Assembly: GCA_003963075.1 (NCBI GenBank)
Contig: RXJV01000038.1
Coordinates: forward strand, 1-61,331
Origin: Burkholderiales bacterium
GTDB lineage: Bacteria > Pseudomonadota > Gammaproteobacteria > Burkholderiales > Burkholderiaceae_C
Length of the DNA: 61,331 bases
Direction of reading: 5' to 3'
Shown: positions 20,217 to 29,533 of the stretch, piece by piece
Numbering within the stretch: the first letter of the stretch is position 1
How the letters are laid out: the number at the start of each line of letters is the position of its first letter
Made by a program: the position numbers and the translations under genes
The notes under the pieces: generated by a model
What the model was told of the DNA's origin: nothing
Seen by the model: the letters and a program-made list of their open reading frames with translations, nothing else
The model's database searches: none

Positions 20217-21167
20217 TCAGAACAGCGCCATCGACAGCTTGCGGCGGTACTGGTCGATCAGCGGGTCGCTGTGCACGACCGCGGCCTTGCCGGCAATCTC
20301 GAGCGTGCCGGTCTTGGCCTCGGCGGCCGGCTTCGGCGCCGGCTTGGCCAGCAGCTCCAGGATGGCCACATAGGCCTTGCGCGCGGCCTCGCCGTTCCAG
20401 GCCTTGTCGCGCATGATGATTTCAAGCAGCTCGTCCATGGCCTCGGTGAAGCGCTGGCCGGCGAGATGGACTTGCGCCCACGCATAGCGCGCCTCGAAGT
20501 CGCGCTTGTTGGCGGCGATGGCCGCCTGCAGGGCGGCCGGGTCGGCGCTGGCGGCGGCCTCGCAGGCCTTCAGCCAGACGGCCAGGGCCGCCAGGCGCGG
20601 CGCGGGCACCAGCGCGTCGGCTGCCTTGGCCGCGACCGGGGCGAAGGCTTCGCGCGCCTCGCCCACCAGGCCCAGCTCCAGCAGGGCCTTGACGTAGTCG
20701 AAGCGGGCGTTGTCGTTGACGGGATCGGTCTGCACCGCATGGGCCAGCTTGCCGAGCGCAGCCTCAAGGTCGCCATCGGCCAGCAGGCCCTCGGCTTCGG
20801 CCAGATCCGCCTCGGCCTCCAGGGCCTCACCGGCCGGGACATGCTTGTCCAGGAACTCGCGGATCTGGGCCTCGGGAATGGCGCCGACAAAGCCGTCCAC
20901 CGGCTGGCCGCCGGCGAACATCACGCAGAACGGAATGGAGCGCACGCCGAACATCTGGCTGAGCTGGGTGGCGATCTCGGGCACCTCGTCGCTGTTGAGC
21001 TTGGCCAGCGTGAAGCGGCCCGCATAGGCCGTCTCCAGCTTTTCCAGCACCGGGCCGAGGGTGCGGCAGGGACCGCACCACGGCGCCCAGATGTCCAGCA
21101 GCACCGGGCGCTGCTGGGAGGCGATGATGAGTTCGGCTTCGAAGTTCTGGAGGGTGATGTCGATCAT
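20217..21167 (-). CDS. cnoX: thioredoxin-TPR co-chaperone (CnoX/YbbN family)
   Basis: 316 residues: an N-terminal thioredoxin domain with active site [10 protein letters not shown] (residues about 29-38) and a C-terminal TPR region (from about 120) with [20 protein letters not shown]. coli CnoX lost the first cysteine (SQHC), but here CGPC is intact, so redox activity is expected. The family protects chaperone clients from oxidation and hands them to GroEL/DnaK. Convergent with the kinase, divergent from purE (65 bp apart). Confidence 0.9.
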   Translation of the reverse strand: MIDITLQNFEAELIIASQQRPVLLDIWAPWCGPCRTLGPVLEKLETAYAGRFTLAKLNSDEVPEIATQLSQMFGVRSIPFCVMFAGGQPVDGFVGAIPEAQIREFLDKHVPAGEALEAEADLAEAEGLLADGDLEAALGKLAHAVQTDPVNDNARFDYVKALLELGLVGEAREAFAPVAAKAADALVPAPRLAALAVWLKACEAAASADPAALQAAIAANKRDFEARYAWAQVHLAGQRFTEAMDELLEIIMRDKAWNGEAARKAYVAILELLAKPAPKPAAEAKTGTLEIAGKAAVVHSDPLIDQYRRKLSMALF

Positions 21168-21195
21168 GGCGGGGAGGAGGTGGAGCCTCGGCTTC

Positions 21196-21201
21196 TACAA
21201 T
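21196..21201 (+). promoter_or_regulatory. possible -10 box of purE
   Basis: TACAAT lies 31 bp before the purE TTG and follows GGCTTC, like the TAGAAT before purC. No clear -35 is seen. Confidence 0.35.
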
Positions 21202-21232
21202 TCAAGGCTTTCCTGAGCTTTGGAGCGCGACC

Positions 21233-21745
21233 TTGTCCACCCCAGCCCCCCAGAACCCGGATGCCGTCATCGGCATCGTGATGGGCTCCAGCAGTGATTG
21301 GGAGACGATGAAGCAGGCGGCCGAGATTCTGACCGAGTTCGGCATCGCCTTCGAGGCGCGCGTCGTGTCGGCCCACCGCATGCCCGACGAGATGTTCGCC
21401 TATGCCGAAGCGGCCGCCGGCCGGGGGCTGAAGGCCATCATCGCCGGCGCCGGTGGTGCGGCCCATCTGCCCGGCATGCTGGCGGCCAAGACGACGGTGC
21501 CGGTGCTGGGCGTGCCGGTGGCCAGCCGCCACCTGCAGGGCGTCGATTCCCTGCACTCCATCGTGCAGATGCCCAAGGGCATCCCGGTCGCGACGTTTGC
21601 CATCGGCAACGCCGGCGCGGCCAACGCCGCGCTGTTCGCGGTGGCCATGCTCGCCACCGGCGAGGCCGGCCTGCTCGAGCGGCTGAACGCCTTCCGCGCC
21701 CGCCAGACGGCCGCCGCGCGGGCCATGAGCGAGGAATTGCGCTGA
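21233..21745 (+). CDS. purE: N5-CAIR mutase
   Basis: 170 residues. The class I PurE motifs [33 protein letters not shown] and [21 protein letters not shown] are present. It isomerises N5-CAIR to CAIR in purine synthesis, paired with PurK. The start is a TTG at 21233; no in-frame ATG precedes the conserved region at the right distance. The stop and the purK ATG share one base (TGATG), so the pair is coupled. Confidence 0.95.
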   Translation: MSTPAPQNPDAVIGIVMGSSSDWETMKQAAEILTEFGIAFEARVVSAHRMPDEMFAYAEAAAGRGLKAIIAGAGGAAHLPGMLAAKTTVPVLGVPVASRHLQGVDSLHSIVQMPKGIPVATFAIGNAGAANAALFAVAMLATGEAGLLERLNAFRARQTAAARAMSEELR

Positions 21746-22908
21746 TGCCGGCCCTGCTCCCCGGCACGGCGACGCTTGGCGTCCTGGGCGGCGGCCAGTT
21801 GGGCCGCATGTTCGTGCATGCCGCGCAGGCCCTGGGCTACCGCTGCATCGTGCTCGATCCCGACGCGATCAGTCCCGCCGGGGCCGTGGCCGAGAAGCAT
21901 CTGAAGGCCGACTATCTCGATCCGCTGGGCCTGGCCCAGCTCGCGCGTGACTGCGATGCGATCACCACCGAGTTCGAGAATGTGCCGGCCGTGGCGCTGG
22001 AGACGCTGGCCGGCATGCGCACCGTGGCGCCGGCCGCGGCGGCCGTGGCGGTCTGCCAGGACCGTGCCGTCGAGAAGGCCCACTTCCAGGCCGCTGGCGT
22101 GCCCTGCGCCCCCCATGCCGTCATCCGCGACGAGATCGAACTTGCCGCGGTCGACCCGGCCCTGCTGCCCGGCATTCTGAAGACCAGCCGCATGGGCTAT
22201 GACGGCAAGGGTCAGGTGCGGGTCGGCAGCCGCGAAGAACTGGCCACGGCCTGGCAGGACCTGCAGCGCGTGCCCTGCGTGCTGGAGCAGCTGCTGCCGC
22301 TGCGGGCCGAGCTGAGCGTGCTGGTCGCCCGTGGCGCGGACGGTCAGCTGGTGCATTACCCGGTGCAGCAGAACCTGCACCGCGGCGGCATCCTGGCCGT
22401 CACGGAGGTGCCCGCGCCTGACGTGCCGGCCGAGGTGCAGGCGCGTGCCGTCGCCGCTGCCCGCCAGGTGGCCGAGGCGCTGGCCTATGTGGGCGTGTTG
22501 TGCATCGAGTTCTTCTGGCTTGAAGACGGCCGCCTGGTCGTCAACGAGATGGCGCCGCGCCCGCACAACTCCGGGCACTGGACGATGAACGGCGCGGACG
22601 TGTCGCAGTTCGAGCTGCAGGTGCGGGCACTGGCCGGCCTGCCGCTGCCGCAGCCGCGCCAGCATTCAGCGTCCCTCATGCTCAACCTGCTCGGCGATCT
22701 GTGGTTCAGCACCGCGGGCGGCCCAACGCCGCCGGCCTGGGACCGTGTGCTGGCCCTGCCGGGCACCCATCTGCACCTGTACGGCAAGAGCGATGCCCGT
22801 CACGGCCGCAAGATGGGCCACCTCAACATCACCGCCGACACGCCGGATGCGGCCCATGCGGTGGCCGTGCAGGCGGCCGCGTTGCTCGGCCTGCCCACCG
22901 ACTTCTGA
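21745..22908 (+). CDS. purK: N5-carboxyaminoimidazole ribonucleotide synthase
   Basis: 387 residues, ATP-grasp fold. The Rossmann start LGVLGGGQLGRM, the TTEFENVPA stretch, ILKTSRMGYDGKGQVR and the substrate motif EMAPRPHNSGHWTMNG are clear. It carboxylates AIR with ATP and bicarbonate. Coupled to purE upstream (TGATG) and to the Sua5 gene downstream by the same one-base overlap. Confidence 0.96.
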   Translation: MPALLPGTATLGVLGGGQLGRMFVHAAQALGYRCIVLDPDAISPAGAVAEKHLKADYLDPLGLAQLARDCDAITTEFENVPAVALETLAGMRTVAPAAAAVAVCQDRAVEKAHFQAAGVPCAPHAVIRDEIELAAVDPALLPGILKTSRMGYDGKGQVRVGSREELATAWQDLQRVPCVLEQLLPLRAELSVLVARGADGQLVHYPVQQNLHRGGILAVTEVPAPDVPAEVQARAVAAARQVAEALAYVGVLCIEFFWLEDGRLVVNEMAPRPHNSGHWTMNGADVSQFELQVRALAGLPLPQPRQHSASLMLNLLGDLWFSTAGGPTPPAWDRVLALPGTHLHLYGKSDARHGRKMGHLNITADTPDAAHAVAVQAAALLGLPTDF

Positions 22909-23900
22909 TGCTGCTGCCGGGCCACGACGCCGATGCCGTCCAGGCCGCCGCCCGCGGCCTGGCGGACGGCGAGCTGCTCGGCCTGCCGACCGAGACGGTC
23001 TATGGGCTCGCGGCCCGTGCCGACCGCGATGAGGCGGTGGCCAAGATCTTTGCCGCCAAGGGGCGGCCCAGCGACCACCCGCTCATCGTCCATGTGCTGG
23101 ACGCGGCCGGTGCCGAGCCCTTTGCCGACCATCTGCCGGCTGCCGCACGCCGTTTGATGGAGGCGTTCTGGCCCGGGCCGCTGACGGTCATCGTGCCTCG
23201 GGCGCGCGGCGTCGCCAGTTCGGCTGCCGGCGGGCAGGCCACGGTCGCGCTGCGGGCGCCGGCCCACCCGGTCGCGCGGGCCGTGCTGGCGGCCGCGCTG
23301 GAGCTGGGCGTGCTGGGAGTGGCCGCGCCCAGCGCCAACCGTTTCGGCCGTGTCAGCCCCACACGTGCGGCCCATGTGGTCGAGGAGTTCGGGCCCGGGC
23401 TTCTGGTGCTCGATGGCGGCGCCTGCGAGGTGGGCATCGAGTCGAGCATCGTCGACTGCAGCCGTGAGCGGCCGGCGCTGCTGCGCCCCGGCCTCATCGG
23501 CCGTGCCCGCATCGAGGCCGCGCTGGGCGAGCCGCTGGTGGCGCCGGACGCGCAGGCGCCCAAGGCCTCGGGCACCCTCGCGGCCCACTATGCCCCGGCG
23601 GCGCGGCTGCGCCTGCTGGACGCGGATCGGCTGGCTTTACTTTTGGCGACCGGCGCCGCCAGCGCTGGGCTGGAGGGCGTGGCGGTATATTCACGCGCCC
23701 AACCGCCTGCCGGATTGGCCTGGAAATGGCAGGCCCAGCCGGGCGACCCAGCGGCTGCCGCCCACGAATTGTTCGCGGTGCTGCGTGCCCTGGATGCGGC
23801 GGGCGCCCGTGAGATCTGGGTCGAGGCGCCTCCGCGCGACCCGGCCTGGGATGGCGTGCGGGACCGGCTCAGCCGGGCTGCCGCCGCCTTCACCGAATGA
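22908..23900 (+). CDS. L-threonylcarbamoyladenylate synthase (Sua5 type)
   Basis: 330 residues. The YrdC domain is seen with GLPTETVYGLAA, KGRPSDHPLIVHV and APSANRFGRVSPT, followed by the shorter Sua5 C-terminal domain (APKASGTLAAHYAP onwards). It makes threonylcarbamoyl-AMP from threonine, bicarbonate and ATP for the t6A37 tRNA modification. Translationally coupled to purK; purE-purK-sua5 is a common Burkholderiales arrangement. Confidence 0.92.
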   Translation: MLLPGHDADAVQAAARGLADGELLGLPTETVYGLAARADRDEAVAKIFAAKGRPSDHPLIVHVLDAAGAEPFADHLPAAARRLMEAFWPGPLTVIVPRARGVASSAAGGQATVALRAPAHPVARAVLAAALELGVLGVAAPSANRFGRVSPTRAAHVVEEFGPGLLVLDGGACEVGIESSIVDCSRERPALLRPGLIGRARIEAALGEPLVAPDAQAPKASGTLAAHYAPAARLRLLDADRLALLLATGAASAGLEGVAVYSRAQPPAGLAWKWQAQPGDPAAAAHELFAVLRALDAAGAREIWVEAPPRDPAWDGVRDRLSRAAAAFTE

Positions 23901-23924
23901 GTTCTTGTCCCTGAGTTGATCGTC

Positions 23925-24884
23925 ATGCAACGTGTTCTCTCCCAGAAACTGAAACGCGGCCTCGGTGGGGCCGTGGTCGCAGCCGCCGCGCTGATCGCGG
24001 GCTGCGGTGGCGGAGGCACCTCGCAGATCGATCCGTTCAAGCCAAATCGCGTGATCGCCTTCGGCGACCAGAGCGGCGCGGTGCTGCAAAACGGCAAGAA
24101 GTTCACCATCAATGGCCTGAGTGCCGACACCCAGCAGATCGACTGCCGGCTCAACCCGGTCTGGAGCCAGATCCTGGCGGCCGGCTTCAGCCTGGTCTAC
24201 CCGCAGTGCAATGCCGACTTCGTCGCGCTGCCTCAGGGCATCATGTATGCGGCCTCCGGCGACAAGGTGGCCGATGTCCAGGCCAAGATCGACGCCCATC
24301 TGAGCAACGACGGCTTCGGTCCCAAGGACCTGGTGGCCATCTTCGTCGGCGTCAACGACATTCTGGAGCTCTACCGGCAGTTCCCGGCCGTCAGCCGCGA
24401 CTCGCTGATCAACGAGGCCAAGTCGCGCGGCAGGCTGCTGGCCGACCAGGCCAATCGCATCGCCAACGCCAACGGCCGTGTGCTCGTGGCGACGATCTTC
24501 GATGTGGGCCTGACGCCTTTCGGGCAGAACGAGAAGCAGCAGCAGACGGACATCGACCGCGCCATCTTCCTGGATGACCTGAGTGCGGCGTTCAACACCG
24601 CGATGCGCCTGAAGCTGATCAACGACGGCCGCCGGATCGGCCTCGTGCTCGTCGATGAGACGGTTCAGCAGATCACGCGCTTCCCGGGCGCCTTCGGCTT
24701 CAGCAATGTGACCCAGTCGGCCTGCCGGGCCGACATCGCGATCACGGATTGCACGGTCAACACGCTGAAGCCCGACGCCAGTGCCACCTCATGGCTGTGG
24801 GCCGGCGACACCCAGCTGGGGCCGACCGCGCAGCAGCGCATCGGCACGGCCGCCCTGACCCGGGCGCGCAACAACCCCTTCTGA
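23925..24884 (+). CDS. SGNH/GDSL-esterase-like lipoprotein, probably catalytically degenerate
   Basis: 319 residues from ATG 23925. A lipobox (AALIAGCG, Cys about residue 27) predicts an anchored lipoprotein. The SGNH layout is recognisable: block I AFGDQSGAVLQ, block III FVGVNDILELY, and a C-terminal LWAGDTQLGPTAQ where active members have WADxxHLT. Both the GDS serine (GDQ here) and the catalytic histidine (Q here) appear replaced, so hydrolase activity is doubtful. It follows sua5 by 24 bp without overlap. Confidence 0.7.
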   Translation: MQRVLSQKLKRGLGGAVVAAAALIAGCGGGGTSQIDPFKPNRVIAFGDQSGAVLQNGKKFTINGLSADTQQIDCRLNPVWSQILAAGFSLVYPQCNADFVALPQGIMYAASGDKVADVQAKIDAHLSNDGFGPKDLVAIFVGVNDILELYRQFPAVSRDSLINEAKSRGRLLADQANRIANANGRVLVATIFDVGLTPFGQNEKQQQTDIDRAIFLDDLSAAFNTAMRLKLINDGRRIGLVLVDETVQQITRFPGAFGFSNVTQSACRADIAITDCTVNTLKPDASATSWLWAGDTQLGPTAQQRIGTAALTRARNNPF

Positions 24885-24913
24885 CCCCGACCTGACCCCG
24901 ACGGGGCGCCGCT

Positions 24914-26656
24914 TCAGGCGCCTTCGGAGCGGAGTTCCCGGCGCAGGATCTTGCCCACGTTGGTCTTGGGCAGGTCGGCGCGGAATTCGATGTACCTGGG
25001 GCGCTTGTAGGCCGTCAACTGCTGGGCGCAGTAGCTCATCAGGTCTTCCTCGGCCAGGGCCGGATCGCTTTTCACGACGAAGAGCTTGACCGCCTCGCCG
25101 GATTTGGCATCCGGCACGCCGACCGCGGCGCACTCCAGCACGCCAGGGTGCAGGCTGACGACCTGCTCGATCTCGGTCGGGTAGACGTTGAAGCCGCTGA
25201 CCAGGATCATGTCCTTCTTGCGGTCGACGATGCGCACAAAGCCGCGCTCGTCCATGATGCCGATGTCGCCGCTCTTGAAGAAGCCGTCGGCGTACATGAC
25301 GTTGGCGGTCTCGTCGGGCCGCTTCCAGTAGCCGGCCATGACCTGCGGGCCACGGATGCAGATCTCGCCGCGCTCGCCCAGGGCCAGGTCGCGGCCGTCG
25401 TCGTCCCGAATCGCGATTTCGGTGCCGGGGATGGGCAGGCCGATGCTGCCATTGAAGGCGCGCAGGTCCAGCGGATTGATGGTTGCGGCCGGGGCCGTCT
25501 CGGACAGGCCATAGCCCTCGACCACCGGGCAGCCGGTGACCTTGAGCCATTTCTCGGCGGTGGCCTGCTGCACGGCCATGCCGCCGCCGTTGGAGATCAC
25601 GAGTTCGGAGAAGTCGAGCCTCGCGAAACCGGGCTCGTTGGCCAGCGCGTTGAACAGCGTGTTGACGGCCGGGAAGATGTGGATCTTGTGGCCGCGCAAG
25701 GTGTCGATGAAGCCGGGAATGTCGCGCGGGTTGGGCACCAGGATGTTGAGATGGCCCATGCGGGCGCCCAGCATGTAGCAGGCCGTCAGAGCGAAGATGT
25801 GATACAGCGGCAGCGCGCACACATTGGTCAGCTGCATGCCCTGGGGCAGCTTGGCCAGCATGGGCTGGAACCAGGCCTCGACCTGCAGGATGTTGGCCAC
25901 CACATTGCGGTGCAGCAGCGTGGCGCCCTTGGACAGGCCGGTGGTGCCGCCGGTGTACTGCAGAAACGCCACATCGTCGGGGCCGAGCGCGGGCTTCTTC
26001 AGGTGCAGCCGTTCGCCGTGACCGAGCGCTTCGTTGAAGCGGACGACGGTGCGGCCCTCGCCGACCCGCAGCCGGAACTCCGGCACCAGCTTCTTGACGT
26101 GGCGCACCGCGAAATTGATCAGCGGCCCCTTCCACCAGTTCAGCAGATCGCCCATCGACGCGAGGACGACATGATGGACCTCGGTCGCATCGATCACCTC
26201 GGCCAGCGTGTGCGCGAAGTTCTCGAGCACGATGATGGCGCGGGCGCCCGAGTCCTTGAGCTGATGCTGCAGCTCGCGCGGCGTGTAGAGCGGGTTCACG
26301 TTCACGACGACGAAGCCGGCACGCAGGATGGCCGCGATCGCCACGCCGTATTGCAGCAGGTTGGGCATCATGATGGCGACGCGGTCGCCCTGCTTGAGGC
26401 CCTGGGCCTGCAGCCAGGCCCCCAGCTGCTCGGACAACCGGTCGATCTCGCGGAAGCTGATGCGCTGGCCCATGCAGATGGCCGCGTCGCGCTGCGCATG
26501 CTTGCGGAAGGCTTCGTTCAGCAGGTCCACCAGTGAGCCGTAGACGCCGGTATCGATCTGCGCCGGCACGCCGGCCGGATAGCTGGCCAGCCAGGGCTTG
26601 CTGCGCGCGGTCGCGACGGGAACTACGGCGGCTTCTTCGGCAAGGACGGCGGTCAT
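24914..26656 (-). CDS. fadD: long-chain fatty acid-CoA ligase
   Basis: 580 residues from ATG 26656. The adenylate-forming signature YTGGTTGLSKGATL, the VEGYGLSETAPA motif, the hinge region SGDIGIMDERGFVRIVDRKK and the C-terminal catalytic lysine in KTNVGKILRREL are all present. It activates fatty acids to acyl-CoA with ATP for beta-oxidation at the inner membrane. It is transcribed alone; its divergent/upstream neighbour at 26720 is on the same strand with a 63-bp gap. Confidence 0.95.
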   Translation of the reverse strand: MTAVLAEEAAVVPVATARSKPWLASYPAGVPAQIDTGVYGSLVDLLNEAFRKHAQRDAAICMGQRISFREIDRLSEQLGAWLQAQGLKQGDRVAIMMPNLLQYGVAIAAILRAGFVVVNVNPLYTPRELQHQLKDSGARAIIVLENFAHTLAEVIDATEVHHVVLASMGDLLNWWKGPLINFAVRHVKKLVPEFRLRVGEGRTVVRFNEALGHGERLHLKKPALGPDDVAFLQYTGGTTGLSKGATLLHRNVVANILQVEAWFQPMLAKLPQGMQLTNVCALPLYHIFALTACYMLGARMGHLNILVPNPRDIPGFIDTLRGHKIHIFPAVNTLFNALANEPGFARLDFSELVISNGGGMAVQQATAEKWLKVTGCPVVEGYGLSETAPAATINPLDLRAFNGSIGLPIPGTEIAIRDDDGRDLALGERGEICIRGPQVMAGYWKRPDETANVMYADGFFKSGDIGIMDERGFVRIVDRKKDMILVSGFNVYPTEIEQVVSLHPGVLECAAVGVPDAKSGEAVKLFVVKSDPALAEEDLMSYCAQQLTAYKRPRYIEFRADLPKTNVGKILRRELRSEGA

Positions 26657-26719
26657 CGGCGGGCCCCCAGGCATGCTTCGCGTGAAGCCGCCGATGGTGG
26701 TTGTGCCGACGACTTCAAG

Positions 26720-27421
26720 CTAGGGGAGTTGCCCTAGGGTGGCGGCATCCGCTTGAAACAATCCGCGTGCAAGCCGGTCCTCGCGCTGTCGCACGGTGGA
26801 CAGGAACTCGGTCGCGCCGCGCATCGCACGGAAGGTGTCGAAGCCGGTTTCCAGGAAGGTCTGCAGCGCGCCCAGCCCGGCCATCTGCGCCGGCCCGCGC
26901 ATCAGCCTCAGCGACTGGCGCAGCAGCGGTTTGCGGGTCAGCCGGTCGAGCGACTCCCCCACGGCCATCGTCAGCTCGATCTGCTGCTGGCGCGCTGCCG
27001 GTTCACCGCAGGCACGCCAGGCAAGCGCATAGTCCGTCACGCTGATGTCGGGCGACGGCAGCAGTTCGGCCATGCGCGTGTCCAGCCGCTCGGACAGCGC
27101 ATGCAGCCGGGCGAGCTTGGCCACGGTGTCGACGACCTCGTTGGGAAAGAGCCGCGTGAGCGTCGGGATCACGCGCGCGAACTGCGCGTCGCGCTGACGG
27201 TAGTCGCCGGGGCCGTAGAGCTCGTACAGAAAGAAACGTGTGGCGGCCTCGTAGCGCGGGTGGGCGAGCAGGTCGGCGTAGGTGTGGGCGAAGCGGCGCT
27301 GCTGCCAGGCCTTCAGGGCCTGGACCCGCGCTGCGAGCCCGGGGTCGGTGGCGCGGCGGGCGCGTTCGGCGTCGACGGCGCGCAGTTCCTTCAGCAGGGA
27401 TTCGGCACTCAGCTCATCCAT
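26720..27421 (-). CDS. conserved-looking cytoplasmic protein, unknown function
   Basis: 233 residues, helical, with no signal peptide or TM. A central motif YEAATRFFLYELYGPGDYRQRD and DVVDTVAKLARLHALSERLD-like helix (written VVDTVAKLARLHALSERL here) recall a Burkholderiales family annotated only as hypothetical (FFLEELYG proteins). The ATG at 27421 starts MDELSAESLLKEL. Convergent orientation with nothing; it is 35 bp from the divergent alpha/beta hydrolase gene at 27457, so the two probably share a bidirectional promoter region. Confidence 0.65.
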   Translation of the reverse strand: MDELSAESLLKELRAVDAERARRATDPGLAARVQALKAWQQRRFAHTYADLLAHPRYEAATRFFLYELYGPGDYRQRDAQFARVIPTLTRLFPNEVVDTVAKLARLHALSERLDTRMAELLPSPDISVTDYALAWRACGEPAARQQQIELTMAVGESLDRLTRKPLLRQSLRLMRGPAQMAGLGALQTFLETGFDTFRAMRGATEFLSTVRQREDRLARGLFQADAATLGQLP

Positions 27422-27456
27422 GGGGAGCCCGATTTTCGCCTTCCTACACTGCGGCG

Positions 27457-28332
27457 ATGAATGCAAGACTGCAAAGGGCCTGGTTTGTCGTCCGCTGGCT
27501 GATCGCGATCATCCTGGGCTGGCGCTGCGGCTGGGGTTGGGGGCTGGCGGCCGCGTTCGTGTACCCGCTGTTGCTGCTGCCGGTGTTTGCGGCGCTGCGC
27601 CTGATCAATCGTGGGCCACTCCAACCGCGTTGGGGCGACCTGCTGCAGGCCTGGCTGCGCGAAGTGGTGGCCACCGAGCTGAGCTTTGGCTGGCGCCAAC
27701 CCTGGCGCACCGAGGCCGAACCCGACCACCTGCCGGCCGGCGCCGACACCGGCGTGCTGCTGGTGCATGGCTTCAGCTGCAACCGCGCGTTCTGGAACCG
27801 CTGGATGGCGCGGCTGCGGCGCGAGCCCGGCGTGGCCTTCATCGCGCCCAGCCTGGAGCCGGCCTTCGGCAGCATCGACGCCTACGCCGAGACGATCGAG
27901 GCGGCCGTGCAGCGCCTGCGCGGGCTGACCGGGCGGATGCCGCTGATCGTCTGCCACAGCATGGGCGGCCTGGCGGTGCGCGCATGGTGGCAGCGCTTCG
28001 GCGGGCCGGAGTTGCCCGCGGTGATCACGCTGGGCACGCCCCATGGCGGCACGCTGCCGGCATCCTTGTCACCGGCCACCAATTCCCAGCAGATGCGCTG
28101 GCAGGGCGAGTGGATCCGGGCCCTGCCGCCGCTGCCGCGGCTCACCGCCGTCTGGACGCCCTGCGACCAGCTGGTCATGCCGGCGTCCACGGCGGCGCCG
28201 GCGGGCGCGGCAGCCCACCGCATCGACGCGGTAGGCCATGTGGGCCTGGTCAGCGATGCCCGCGTCTGGGCGCTCTTTCAGACGGTCTTGGACTCGTCGC
28301 GGGTATCGGCCAGCACGCCACGGCGGATCTGA
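27457..28332 (+). CDS. membrane-anchored alpha/beta hydrolase (lipase/PGAP1-like)
   Basis: 291 residues. Two N-terminal TM segments (about 10-25 and 27-48) precede a hydrolase domain with VLLVHGFSCNRAFWNRW (oxyanion), nucleophile elbow VCHSMGG, the acid in WTPCDQLV and a catalytic histidine in DAVGHVGLV. Substrate unknown; the membrane anchor suggests lipids. Its last 55 bp overlap the 3' end of hpd on the opposite strand. Confidence 0.8.
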   Translation: MNARLQRAWFVVRWLIAIILGWRCGWGWGLAAAFVYPLLLLPVFAALRLINRGPLQPRWGDLLQAWLREVVATELSFGWRQPWRTEAEPDHLPAGADTGVLLVHGFSCNRAFWNRWMARLRREPGVAFIAPSLEPAFGSIDAYAETIEAAVQRLRGLTGRMPLIVCHSMGGLAVRAWWQRFGGPELPAVITLGTPHGGTLPASLSPATNSQQMRWQGEWIRALPPLPRLTAVWTPCDQLVMPASTAAPAGAAAHRIDAVGHVGLVSDARVWALFQTVLDSSRVSASTPRRI

Positions 28333-29423
28333 TCGAGCTCGATGCTCTCGAACAGGGCCTTGAAGTTGCCCTCGCCGAAGCCCTCGTTGCCCTTGCGCTG
28401 GATCAGCTCGAAGAAGATCGGTCCGATCACTTCCTTGGTGAAGATCTGCAGCAGCAGCTCGTTGTCGGCGCCGAGGTGGGTGGCGCCGTCGATCAGGATG
28501 CGCAGCCGGCGCAGCTCGGCGACGTTCTCGCCGTGGTTGGGCAGGCGCTTGTCGATCAGGTCGAAATAGGTGTCGATGGTGTCCTGGAACACCACGCCAC
28601 CGGCCTTCATGCCCTCGACGGTGGCGTAGATGTCGGTCGTGCCGAGCGCGACGTGCTGGATGCCCTCGCCGCGGTAGAGGTCCAGGTATTCCGCGATCTG
28701 ACTCTTGTCGTCGCTGCTCTCGTTGATCGGGATGCGGATCTTGCCGCAGGGGCTGGTCATGGCCTTGGACTTGAGGCCGGTCAGCTTGCCTTCGATGTCG
28801 AAATAGCGCACCTCGCGGAAGTTGAAGAAGCGCTCGTAGAACTCCGACCACTCCTTCATGCGGCCGCGGAAGACGTTGTGCGTCAGGTGGTCGATCTCGG
28901 TCAGGCCGTGGCCGACCGGGTTCGGGTCCACCGGCTGGCCGGCTGCGTCCAGCAGCGGCACGAAGTCGACGTCGTAGATGCTGATATTGCCGATGGCGCC
29001 GGCCTTGGCGCCGCCCTTGCCCTGCCAGCGGTCAACGAAATAGATCAGCGAGTCGCCAATGCCCTTGATCGCCGGGATGTTCAGCTCCATCGGGCCGGCC
29101 TTGTTGTCGAAGCCCCAGGCGCCCAGCTCCAGCGCGCGCTGGTAGGCATGGGCGGCGTTCTCCACGCGGAAGGCGATGGCGCAGATCGACGGGCCATGCA
29201 GCCGCGCAAAACGCTGCGCGAAGGAGTCGCTCTCGGCGTTGATGATGAAGTTCACGCCGCCCTGGCGATACAGCGTCACATGCTTGTGGCGGTGCTTGGC
29301 GACGGCCTTGAAGCCCATCGTCTCGAACAGCGCGCCGAGGGCGGCCGGGTCGGGGGCGGCGAATTCGATGAACTCGAACCCGTTGGTGCCCATCGGGTTG
29401 TCCCAGGGGGTGAACTTGGCCAT
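28278..29423 (-). CDS. hpd: 4-hydroxyphenylpyruvate dioxygenase
   Basis: 381 residues, two vicinal-oxygen-chelate halves. The iron ligands are visible: His in EIDHLTHNVFRG, His in GEGIQHVALGTTD, Glu in GPIFFELIQRKG, with the C-terminal gate helix NFKALFESIELDQ. The enzyme turns 4-hydroxyphenylpyruvate into homogentisate in tyrosine breakdown. ATG at 29423 has a GGAG ribosome site. It is divergent from an Lrp-type gene that probably regulates it; homogentisate dioxygenase is not in the window. Confidence 0.95.
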   Translation of the reverse strand: MAKFTPWDNPMGTNGFEFIEFAAPDPAALGALFETMGFKAVAKHRHKHVTLYRQGGVNFIINAESDSFAQRFARLHGPSICAIAFRVENAAHAYQRALELGAWGFDNKAGPMELNIPAIKGIGDSLIYFVDRWQGKGGAKAGAIGNISIYDVDFVPLLDAAGQPVDPNPVGHGLTEIDHLTHNVFRGRMKEWSEFYERFFNFREVRYFDIEGKLTGLKSKAMTSPCGKIRIPINESSDDKSQIAEYLDLYRGEGIQHVALGTTDIYATVEGMKAGGVVFQDTIDTYFDLIDKRLPNHGENVAELRRLRILIDGATHLGADNELLLQIFTKEVIGPIFFELIQRKGNEGFGEGNFKALFESIELDQIRRGVLADTRDESKTV

Positions 29424-29445
29424 GAAGGTCTCCAGCAGCAAGGCG

Positions 29446-29487
29446 ATGAAACCCAAAATTCTGCGGCGCGGTTCGCGCAGGTTTCAT
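29446..29487. promoter_or_regulatory. inverted repeat in the hpd/Lrp intergenic region
   Basis: ATGAAACC (29446-29453) and GGTTTCAT (29480-29487) form perfect 8-bp arms 26 bp apart in the hpd leader. A second repeated element, TGCATT, occurs twice at 29487 and 29506. Lrp-type proteins bind several spaced sites, so this is a candidate operator region. Confidence 0.4.
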
Positions 29488-29533
29488 GCATTGTTCGGCG
29501 TGTGGTGCATTCAAGGCGCAAGAAAACTGCAAA

